A stretch of DNA of 8,592 nucleotides from JBBDIO01 sp040880365 (GTDB lineage: Bacteria; Chloroflexota; Anaerolineae; Caldilineales; Caldilineaceae), in the NCBI GenBank assembly GCA_040880365.1, contig JBBDIO010000023.1, forward strand, positions 1-8,592. The letters run 5' to 3'. The notes beneath the pieces are model-generated. The model saw only the letters and a list, made by a program, of their open reading frames with translations. It had not been told where the DNA came from and made no database searches. The position numbers were made by a program, and so were the translations under genes. Below, one piece after another: positions 1-5,632 of the stretch. The number at the start of each line of letters is the position of its first letter. Position 1 is the first letter of the stretch.

Positions 1-2
1 AG

Positions 3-1106
3 CAGTGGAACCGGGAAGTGGACCTGATCGAAGATTTGGTGGACCTGGGCAGTTTTCGGCTCTTGCCGCTGGTCTATCACAATCTGCGCCAGACGATAGA
101 CGCGGATGGGCAGGAAGTGCCCCACCTGGGGCGGCTGCGGGGCATTCACCGGCGCACCTGGGTAGAAAACCAGGTGCGTTTTCGCGCATGTGTCCAGATT
201 CTAGAGGATTTTGAGGCTGCTGGTATCCCCACGCTTTTGCTCAAAGGCGCGGCACTGGTGGCCTGCCACTATAGCGATTTTGGCGTGCGCCCCATGAGCG
301 ATTTTGATGTGCTGGTGCCCAAAGCGCAGGTACAGGCGGCGATTGACGTATTGGCGGCACGCGGCTGGCACCCCGAAGATCGAGGGCTGGATCGGCTGAC
401 GCCTACCTATTTTTCCGTGCGTCACAGCCAGGGTTTTGCAGGGCCGGGCGAGCAATATCTGGACTTGCATTGGCATGTGTTGAATACCAGCCTGGATACG
501 GCGGTAGACGACCAATTCTGGGCGGGCGCGGTGCCTGCGCAGATCCACCAGCACACCACGCGTGCGCTGAATCCTACGGACCAGCTGTTGCATGTGTGTG
601 TCCACGGGGCGGCGTGGAGCTCGACCCCGCCTGTGCGCTGGGCTGCCGATGCCGGGGTGATTCTCCAGCACCATGCGCCGACTATCGATTGGGCGCGCCT
701 GGTGCGCATGGCGCAGACGGGATGGTGTACGCTGCAACTACATGTCACGCTGAGTTATCTGGCGGGCACACTGGGCCTGCCCATCCCCGCGGCTACGCTC
801 GATGCTCTGGCGCAGATCCCCGTGCGCGATGAAGCGCGCCAGTTGTTTGCCGTTTCGACCCGTCGTTCGCTGGGGCTGGGCCATCTGCCTGTGTTGTGGC
901 ATCGGCATCGCCACTATCGCGCGCAGATGCAGGTCCGGCGTGCCCAGGGTGCGCCCGCGCCGCGCCCGCTGGGATTTGCCCGCTATGTACAACATTTTTT
1001 GGGGCTTGATAGCCTGTGGGCTGTGGGCGCGTGGCTGGTGACGCGCATGGTCAAGCGGTTGGGCATTTTGTGGCGCAACCAGAACGCCGACGCATCTTCG
1101 GCATAA
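3..1106 (+). CDS. Nucleotidyltransferase family protein (PF14907-like), 5' end outside window
   Basis: This resembles the uncharacterised nucleotidyltransferase family PF14907 (NTP_transf_5), with a polymerase-beta-like fold that would transfer a nucleotide to an unknown substrate. Numbering from the GTG at 18, visible signatures are LLLKG (73-77), then GVRPMSDFDVLV (89-100), where D95 and D97 are the expected metal-binding aspartates, and LDLHW (148-152), where D149 could be the third carboxylate. The LLHVCVHGAAW stretch (190-200) and RWAADAG (207-213) match the family's helical second half. The frame stays open to the left edge, and the residues before the GTG (QWNRE) continue naturally into a family-like N-terminus ending in LLPLVYHNL, so the real start is probably upstream and 18 is only an internal GTG. 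The C-terminus is basic, with no clear membrane segment. The physiological substrate is unknown for the family. It ends before a promoter, so it belongs to a different transcription unit from the next gene. Confidence 0.85.
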   Translation, partial: QWNREVDLIEDLVDLGSFRLLPLVYHNLRQTIDADGQEVPHLGRLRGIHRRTWVENQVRFRACVQILEDFEAAGIPTLLLKGAALVACHYSDFGVRPMSDFDVLVPKAQVQAAIDVLAARGWHPEDRGLDRLTPTYFSVRHSQGFAGPGEQYLDLHWHVLNTSLDTAVDDQFWAGAVPAQIHQHTTRALNPTDQLLHVCVHGAAWSSTPPVRWAADAGVILQHHAPTIDWARLVRMAQTGWCTLQLHVTLSYLAGTLGLPIPAATLDALAQIPVRDEARQLFAVSTRRSLGLGHLPVLWHRHRHYRAQMQVRRAQGAPAPRPLGFARYVQHFLGLDSLWAVGAWLVTRMVKRLGILWRNQNADASSA

Positions 1107-1132
1107 TCGCCGGTGATCGCCGGGAGATCGCC
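1106..1132 (+). repeat. Three helically phased ATCGCC hexamers
   Basis: ATCGCC occurs at 1106-1111, 1116-1121 and 1127-1132, so start-to-start spacing is 10 and 11 bases, about one DNA turn. The first copy lies within a near-palindrome, ATCGCCGGTGAT (1106-1117). The array ends seven bases before the -35 element of the promoter ahead of the translin-like gene, the usual place for activator or repressor sites. The spacing and position are seen directly; a binding role is inferred. In GC-rich DNA the hexamer is not rare, so chance remains possible. Confidence 0.35.
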
Positions 1133-1139
1133 AGGGCGG

Positions 1140-1169
1140 TTGGGCGCAGGTGGGTGTATGCAGTATAAT
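1140..1169 (+). promoter_or_regulatory. Sigma-A-like promoter for the translin-like gene cluster
   Basis: A perfect TATAAT (1164-1169) lies 18 bases after TTGGGC (1140-1145), which matches the TTGACA consensus at four of six positions. This is the only strong housekeeping-type promoter noticed on the plus strand in a gap between genes. Transcription would start near 1176, giving a leader of about 84 bases before the GTG at 1260. It would drive at least the three genes from 1260 to 4469. Prediction only. Confidence 0.6.
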
Positions 1170-1197
1170 CGCGGCGCTTGTGTGTCCCATATATGCC

Positions 1198-1238
1198 CCG
1201 GCAGAATCCGGTATCAGGTGCTATATTTGCCGGCTTTT
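1198..1238 (+). promoter_or_regulatory. Leader hairpin followed by TTTT
   Basis: CCGGCA (1198-1203) pairs perfectly with TGCCGG (1228-1233). The stem can extend inward by a G-T wobble and an A-T pair, and a short T-run (1235-1238) follows. It lies in the predicted 5' leader of the translin-like gene, downstream of the promoter and upstream of the ribosome binding site. It could act as a weak attenuator or a protein-binding structure. The long loop (about 20 bases) and four-base T-run make it a poor classical terminator. Confidence 0.3.
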
Positions 1239-1248
1239 CGCTGGCTGT

Positions 1249-1254
1249 GAGGAG
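1249..1254 (+). promoter_or_regulatory. Ribosome binding site fixing the GTG start at 1260
   Basis: GAGGAG ends five bases before the GTG at 1260. The competing ATG at 1255 is in another frame and overlaps the spacer, so this site supports the GTG as the translin-like gene's start. Confidence 0.65.
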
Positions 1255-1259
1255 ATGAG

Positions 1260-2009
1260 GTGCGACGCGTGGCTGAATCGAGTGGCGTAGGGTTGTCGGA
1301 GATTGTCAACGGGATTCGCGAGGATTTTACAGAAATCAACCGCTTGCGCGATGAGACATTGGCGCGCAGTCGGGCGTTGATCCGCGCCTGCGCCGAAAGC
1401 ATTCGCGCCATCCATCGCCACGAATGGGAGGCTGCGGCAACCATGTTGCAAGAGGCGCGGGCCGCGGCCCATGCTATGGTTTCGCCCCTGACCACCTATC
1501 CTGCGCTCTATCATGCGGGCTATACCCAGGATGCGCTCAAGGAACTGGTAGAGGCGCATTTGCTCCACGCGGTCTTGCGCGGCGAGGAGCCGCCCCCGCC
1601 TGCCACGCTCTATGTGACGGGCGCGACCTATCTGCGCGGCATGAGTGAGGCCGCGACGGAAATGCGCCGCTTTGTGTTGGATCTCATGCGCCGCGGCCAT
1701 TTGACCCAGGCCGAGCCGTTGCTGGACTTCATGGACGAAGTCTATAGTCTGTTGATCACCGTAGATTTTCCCGATTCGATTACCGACGGTCTGCGCCGCA
1801 ATACGGATGTGTTGCGCAATGTGCTGGAACGCACACGCGGCGACCTGACGGTAGGCTTGCGCCAGGATCAGATGCGCGCAGCTTTGCAGCGCGTTGAAGC
1901 ACGGCTGGGCGCATTGGGCGGGGCTGAATTTTCCCTTGCCGATACGGACAGCGATTCTGCCAGCGATTCTGCTGCCGATGGGGATATTTTCGACGCGGGG
2001 AACGCATAG
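1260..2009 (+). CDS. Translin/TRAX-family protein, probable RNA-binding RNase
   Basis: The 249-residue, almost wholly alpha-helical protein matches the translin family (PF01997), whose members bind single-stranded RNA or DNA; in eukaryotes TRAX supplies the RNase active site of the C3PO complex. The diagnostic segment is LKELVEA (93-99), which lines up with LQEYVEA of human TRAX and keeps both catalytic glutamates, here E95 and E98. The next conserved helix, TYLRGMSEAATEMRR (123-137), aligns with the TRAX segment around DLTGEL; E130 falls where TRAX has its catalytic aspartate, and E134 matches the conserved glutamate. RRGHLTQAEPLLDFMDEVY (144-162) and VLERTRGDLT (188-197) resemble archaeal translins as I recall them. 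An acidic Ser/Asp-rich tail (about 228-245) contains a 12-base tandem duplication and is probably disordered. It is the first gene of a tight cluster. Family assignment is firm; RNase activity and the substrate are inferred. Soluble cytoplasmic protein expected, probably oligomeric like its relatives. Confidence 0.82.
   Translation: MRRVAESSGVGLSEIVNGIREDFTEINRLRDETLARSRALIRACAESIRAIHRHEWEAAATMLQEARAAAHAMVSPLTTYPALYHAGYTQDALKELVEAHLLHAVLRGEEPPPPATLYVTGATYLRGMSEAATEMRRFVLDLMRRGHLTQAEPLLDFMDEVYSLLITVDFPDSITDGLRRNTDVLRNVLERTRGDLTVGLRQDQMRAALQRVEARLGALGGAEFSLADTDSDSASDSAADGDIFDAGNA
1949..1972 (+). repeat. 12-base tandem duplication in the translin-like acidic tail
   Basis: CAGCGATTCTGC is repeated exactly back to back (1949-1960 and 1961-1972). 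The unit is four codons, so it duplicates Ser-Asp-Ser-Ala in the acidic C-terminal tail without shifting the frame. It looks like a recent slippage event. Confidence 0.8.
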
Positions 2010-2019
2010 CCGCCCTGCC

Positions 2020-2274
2020 ATGCCAAAAACACGAACGCTGGTGCGCGCATCGGATATTGGGCGCTGGGCCTATTGTGGGCGGGCATGGTGGCTGGCGGTG
2101 GTGCGCGAGGCTCCCCATCAACGCCCAGAGCAGCTGGCCTATGGCAACCGCGTGCATCGTGCCCACGGCAAGACGGTGGCGGGCGCGGCGCGGCTGGTGC
2201 GCTGGGGTTGGATCCTGCTGGCGCTGGGCCTGGGCGGGCTGATCATTTCTGCGCTGATCTGGTTTCTGTTTTGA
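2020..2274 (+). CDS. Small Cas4-like N-terminal module with a membrane helix
   Basis: This 84-residue protein begins with a segment typical of the N-terminus of Cas4 and related PD-(D/E)xK nucleases: ASDIGRWAYCGRAWWL (10-25), with one cysteine (C19), followed by YGNRVHRAHG (41-50), which has the G-x-x-x-H spacing of nuclease motif I (G42, H46). Where a true nuclease would continue to the D...(D/E)xK residues and the three C-terminal cysteines, this protein becomes a hydrophobic helix (about 63-84) and ends. It therefore looks like a nuclease-derived binding or anchor module without catalysis, probably held at the inner face of the membrane. The ATG at 2020 is chosen because homology starts right after it and it is 10 bases past the translin-like stop; there is no clear Shine-Dalgarno, so translation may be coupled. 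The frame is open further upstream, inside the preceding gene. The resemblance to Cas4 is by motif only; function unknown. Confidence 0.7.
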   Translation: MPKTRTLVRASDIGRWAYCGRAWWLAVVREAPHQRPEQLAYGNRVHRAHGKTVAGAARLVRWGWILLALGLGGLIISALIWFLF

Positions 2275-2291
2275 TCTGATCGCGACGCGAG

Positions 2292-2296
2292 AAGGA
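2292..2296 (+). promoter_or_regulatory. Ribosome binding site for the helical-repeat gene
   Basis: AAGGA ends seven bases before the GTG at 2304, supporting that start in the 29-base gap after the small Cas4-like gene. Confidence 0.55.
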
Positions 2297-2303
2297 CGGA
2301 TTT

Positions 2304-4469
2304 GTGGGACTGTTTGTGCGCAAGGCGCAACCAAATACAATACAGGCGGAGGATCGCGCAGAAGTCGCGCCGGTGGTGCGCGCGCTGGAGTTTCTGGAGG
2401 CCGCGGCCGCGGTCGAACCCGATAGCGACGCATTGGTGATTGAGGAGCGCGCGGTCTGGCAGCCCGATTCGTGGCTGCTCCAGCGTTGTTGGCACGAATT
2501 GGCCGAGGCCGGGGCCGGGGCGGAAGCCTTGCAGGTGGCGACATTGCTCGAAGCGCGCAACCCATTGGCGCGGGTCCAGGCGCTCTATCAGGTGGCGCGG
2601 CGTGCGGCTGTCGGGCGCGATGCGGCCGCGGCGCGGCTGGTCGCGCAGGAAGTGCGCCAGACATCGGTCGCGCTGTTCGCCGACGCCGCCGCGGAGACTG
2701 TTTTCAAATTTGGCGAGCAACTGCTTTATGCAAGCGCGGCCGCGGCCCAGGTGGGCAATATTTCGCTGGCCTGTGCATGTCTCGAACGGCTGGATCAGAT
2801 CAACCACAGTTGGGATCGCGTGTTTATCCCCCTGGAAGCGCGCCAGGTTTTGGCCGAAACCGTGACCCGGATTGGCCTGCATCCCCTCACCAACCATCTG
2901 CTGGAAATGGCGATTCGCCGCTATGAAGAGCCGGGCGCGCAATTTTTGCACCAGATCATGGAGCTGAGTGCTGCGCGCCTGCAAGAATTCCCCGCGGCGC
3001 GCGAATTGCAGACCCGACTTATACAGCGGCGCGTGCGCCGTCTGGGGCGGCTCATGCAGCGGTGTGTGGCGGTATTCCAGTTTTCGACCCTGTCCACGCT
3101 CACGGCGCGCCGTTTGGCCGCGACTGCCTTTGGGCAGGCGGGCTATGTGCGCGATGTGCTGGAACAGGTAGAGACGATTGCCAATGTGCAGGCCGCGCGC
3201 CAAGAGACCGGGTTGGGCAGCAGCCGCAGCGATCCCCACTTTTTGCGCCAGGTCAAACGCCCTACCGCCAATCTGGATGTGGATTTTCAGCTCTATACCC
3301 TCCAGGAAGCCATCAAGGTGATGCCTCTGCGCAATCTGGCGCGCGAAGAGCGGATTGGGCTGGCGGATCGGGTGGCGGCGCTGGCGACTCAAAGCGATGG
3401 CTGGACTGCGGCGGGTGCAGTGGCTACGCTGGTCGATCTGGGCGCGCTGCGCTATGCCGTGAGCGTGATGGATTTTATCGCCCCGACCGACCCCACGCGC
3501 AGCGAGGGCGTGATTTCGCTGGTGCGCGCGCTGTTGGCCTTTGGCGAAGAACAATTGGCGCATGAACAGGTGCAAAAGGCGATTGTCTGGGCGCGCAGCC
3601 TGCCGGGGCGCAACCCGGAGCGCGCGCTGATCTGGGGGCTGGCAGAAGTCTATATGGAATATGGACAACCCCAGCGCGCCATCGAGCTATTGGATCTGCG
3701 CGTGGCGCGGGCTGCGGCCGAAGCCGGGCTGGGTCAGCGGATGCGCCGCCTGTTTCGCAATGCGCCCAACGACGATGAGCTGCGCGACAATCGTCTGCGC
3801 CTGCGCGCCCTGATTTTGCAGGATCGCCCGCCCGCATCTGATGCTGCCTCTGTGGCTGCTTCGGAAGTGGAGGCAGAGGCCGCAGGTGATCCCGACACTG
3901 CTGCTGGTGCAGATGTGCCGGCTCCATCTTATTGGGATCCGGCCGCGGTCTGGACACACGAAAAAGAGAGTATCTATCGCCAGTTGTGCCAGTGGGCGCC
4001 CCGTTTGCTGGATGGCGAGGCGTTGATCAATTTCTATGTAGACGGTCTGTTGCGTCCGCTCTTTCTGGCCGGACAAACTGATCTGATCATTCAGCTTTTG
4101 CCCCAGATTCGCGATGCGTTGCACCTGAGCACGGGCGACAAGCACACTGTCCACATTCGCAAGATTGCGCTGCTGTTGGCCCAGGTCGTGGCCCCCGCCA
4201 CTGGCATCCCCGACACAGGTATCTCCGGCCCGGGTGCGACAGTTGACCTGCCTGCCTATCCCGCGGAAACCTACGCGACCCTGCGGCAGGCGTTCGCCGA
4301 TTTTCTGCTGGATTTATGGGCGGCAGATGCGCCGCGCGGTGTCTGGCAGATTGTACACAGCCTGGAAGGCAGCCTGCCCCTGCTGTTGGCGCTGGAAGGC
4401 CCTCACGCACTGGTGACCATTGCGCACCACACGGCAGAAGCCGGGCAAAAGTGGTCGGTTAATGCGTAA
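2304..4469 (+). CDS. Large alpha-helical-repeat protein of unknown function
   Basis: I do not recognise a named family. The 721 residues are nearly all amphipathic helices rich in Ala, Leu, Arg and Glu, in paired-helix units that look TPR- or HEAT-like, for example PLARVQALYQVARRAAVGRD, then RNPERALIWGLAEVYMEYGQPQRAIELLDLR (434-464), the clearest TPR-like unit. A low-complexity, acidic, Ala-rich linker (about 509-542) separates the long first part from a C-terminal helical domain (about 543-721). No signal peptide, membrane helix or catalytic motif is evident, so a cytoplasmic scaffold is the simplest reading. The GTG start has a ribosome binding site seven bases upstream. It is the third gene of the cluster and follows the small Cas4-like membrane gene by 29 bases, which suggests that it could bring together partners such as the translin-like protein. 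That role is inferred from position only. TPR, PPR-like or HEAT-type repeats are all possible; profile comparison would decide. Confidence 0.72.
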   Translation: MGLFVRKAQPNTIQAEDRAEVAPVVRALEFLEAAAAVEPDSDALVIEERAVWQPDSWLLQRCWHELAEAGAGAEALQVATLLEARNPLARVQALYQVARRAAVGRDAAAARLVAQEVRQTSVALFADAAAETVFKFGEQLLYASAAAAQVGNISLACACLERLDQINHSWDRVFIPLEARQVLAETVTRIGLHPLTNHLLEMAIRRYEEPGAQFLHQIMELSAARLQEFPAARELQTRLIQRRVRRLGRLMQRCVAVFQFSTLSTLTARRLAATAFGQAGYVRDVLEQVETIANVQAARQETGLGSSRSDPHFLRQVKRPTANLDVDFQLYTLQEAIKVMPLRNLAREERIGLADRVAALATQSDGWTAAGAVATLVDLGALRYAVSVMDFIAPTDPTRSEGVISLVRALLAFGEEQLAHEQVQKAIVWARSLPGRNPERALIWGLAEVYMEYGQPQRAIELLDLRVARAAAEAGLGQRMRRLFRNAPNDDELRDNRLRLRALILQDRPPASDAASVAASEVEAEAAGDPDTAAGADVPAPSYWDPAAVWTHEKESIYRQLCQWAPRLLDGEALINFYVDGLLRPLFLAGQTDLIIQLLPQIRDALHLSTGDKHTVHIRKIALLLAQVVAPATGIPDTGISGPGATVDLPAYPAETYATLRQAFADFLLDLWAADAPRGVWQIVHSLEGSLPLLLALEGPHALVTIAHHTAEAGQKWSVNA

Positions 4470-4579
4470 ATAATTCTTGTAGACGGTTTTTCTCTTTCCA
4501 GACTGCATGTTGCAGATTTGGCAATCCGGCTTGCGAGTTTTGATTCAATTCGCACCACACTCAACGATGATACCCATCT
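4470..4579 (+). other. 110-base gap, no convincing promoter or terminator
   Basis: This AT-richer gap holds a short perfect inverted repeat, CTGCA-TGT-TGCAG (4503-4515), and no T-run hairpin that would end transcription. A TTGATT (4540-4545) has no good -10 partner before the ATG at 4580. The next gene could be read through from the cluster upstream or have a promoter I cannot recognise. Confidence 0.4.
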
Positions 4580-5572
4580 ATGGCACGTAAGAAATCTGAC
4601 TATAGGACTGGTGGTAAACCGCCGGTTCCGTCGCGACGTCGCAAGGCCAAGCTGCCCACCTGGGCGGCCATTGCTCTGTTGGTTCTGGTGGGCTGGTTTG
4701 CCTATGGGCGCGTGGGCGGCGATGAGCTGTTGCGGGAGACCGCGACCATCTCCACGGCAACCGTGCAGGTCTCCACCGGCCCTGCGCCTGTTTTGCCGCG
4801 TACGACGCCCGCCGCGGTCGGCGTGCCTACAAGCGAAGCACCTGGATTTGCGACTGTCGCGCCCGCGGATTCTGCTACGGTTTCTGGGGCTGTGGTCATT
4901 GTCGCACCGGGTGTGCCGGATAATGCAGAGTTGGCGCGCGTGGTGCACATTGTGGATGGCGATACCATCGAGGTGGAGATCAACGGCGCACGCCGGCGGG
5001 TGCGCTATCTGGGCATGGATACGCCCGAACGTGAGCAGCCGGGCTATCTGGATGCTACCCACGCCAACCGCGCGCTGGTGGAAAATCAGTCTGTCTACCT
5101 GGTGCGCGAGCAATCGGATACCGATGTCTTTGATCGTTTGCTGCGCCATCTCTATCGCGAAGATGGCACGCATGTGAACGCGACGCTCATTGCCCAGGGC
5201 ATGGCGCAACCCGTGGAATATCGGCCCGATGTCGGCCATGCCCAGGAGTTTTGGGATCTGGCGCTGGAAGCGGCCCAGGCCCGCCGCGGGTTCTGGTCGG
5301 GGAATGGGGGCAACTCGGCTGCTCCAGATGGACCGATGCCCTATGGGCTGACGGTGCGCGCGGTTGAGATCCGCGACGGCCCGGCGACGCGCTTTGGCGT
5401 CAACACCACCGCCGCGCCGACCACGCCGCTTGTCATTTTTGGGCGCACGCCCGATGGCAGCTGGTTGCAGGTGCGTCCACCCTCGCGCAATGGTGGTTGG
5501 GTGCCCGCCGATGCGGTGGACGCGCGCGTGCCCATCGAGGAGATTATGATTGCCGAGGAGATCCCCGGCTGA
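4580..5572 (+). CDS. Membrane-anchored thermonuclease (SNase-like) with SH3b domain
   Basis: The protein should cleave DNA or RNA in a Ca2+-dependent way, like staphylococcal nuclease (PF00565). Its 330 residues comprise a basic N-terminus (RKK, RRRK), one membrane helix (about 27-43) facing the rest outward, a Thr/Ala/Pro-rich linker (50-115), the nuclease domain (119-239) and an SH3b-type domain (254-314) with IRDGPATRFGV and GRTPDGSWLQV. Active-site residues match with family spacing: DGDT (126-129, D128 as Asp21), R142 (Arg35), D147 and E150 in DTPE (Asp40, Glu43), and R186 in DVFDR (Arg87). It is thus predicted to be active. SH3b domains often bind cell wall, so the enzyme may be held at the surface to degrade extracellular nucleic acid for nutrition or defence. 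The ATG at 4580 lacks a clear Shine-Dalgarno but places the basic region and helix properly. A cleaved signal peptide instead of an anchor is possible. Confidence 0.88.
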   Translation: MARKKSDYRTGGKPPVPSRRRKAKLPTWAAIALLVLVGWFAYGRVGGDELLRETATISTATVQVSTGPAPVLPRTTPAAVGVPTSEAPGFATVAPADSATVSGAVVIVAPGVPDNAELARVVHIVDGDTIEVEINGARRRVRYLGMDTPEREQPGYLDATHANRALVENQSVYLVREQSDTDVFDRLLRHLYREDGTHVNATLIAQGMAQPVEYRPDVGHAQEFWDLALEAAQARRGFWSGNGGNSAAPDGPMPYGLTVRAVEIRDGPATRFGVNTTAAPTTPLVIFGRTPDGSWLQVRPPSRNGGWVPADAVDARVPIEEIMIAEEIPG

Positions 5573-5605
5573 TTCTGGCTGATTCCATTGGGAATTCCAT
5601 TGGGA
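5567..5605 (+). repeat. Nested short direct repeats at the nuclease gene end
   Basis: GGCTGATTC occurs at 5567-5575 and 5577-5585, the first copy covering the stop codon of the nuclease gene. Overlapping the second copy, ATTCCATTGGGA is repeated exactly back to back (5582-5593, 5594-5605). The block fills most of the space before the ribosome binding site of the oxidoreductase gene. It looks like serial slippage duplication. Confidence 0.75.
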
Positions 5606-5622
5606 ATGTTGGCGGGAACCAC

Positions 5623-5628
5623 AGGAGG
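5623..5628 (+). promoter_or_regulatory. Ribosome binding site deciding the oxidoreductase start
   Basis: AGGAGG lies one base before an ATG at 5630 and four bases before a second in-frame ATG at 5633. The second has the more workable spacing and sits directly before the conserved Rossmann strand, so 5633 is preferred over 5630 and over a TTG-type start at 5588. Confidence 0.65.
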
Positions 5629-5632
5629 AATG

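Noticed and set aside
1198..1238. Rho-independent terminator of the nucleotidyltransferase gene
   Set aside because: The stem is short, the loop about 20 bases and the T-run only four, and it lies downstream of the predicted promoter of the next gene.
1894..2019. N-terminal extension of the small Cas4-like protein into the translin gene
   Set aside because: The extra 42 codons overlap the end of the translin-like gene and show no similarity to the family; conserved residues begin right after the ATG at 2020.
2020..2274. Functional Cas4 nuclease
   Set aside because: The protein ends at 84 residues, lacks D-(D/E)xK and the C-terminal cysteines, and ends in a membrane helix.
2139..3668. Long open frame on the minus strand (509 codons) opposite the helical-repeat gene
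   Set aside because: GC-rich genes commonly leave long antisense frames. The translation is rich in His, Arg and Gln with no recognisable domain, while the plus strand has a start with a ribosome binding site and helical repeats.
5588..5632. Upstream start for the oxidoreductase at 5588
   Set aside because: It would add 15 residues encoded by slippage repeats before the Rossmann strand, without a ribosome binding site; AGGAGG at 5623-5628 supports 5633.
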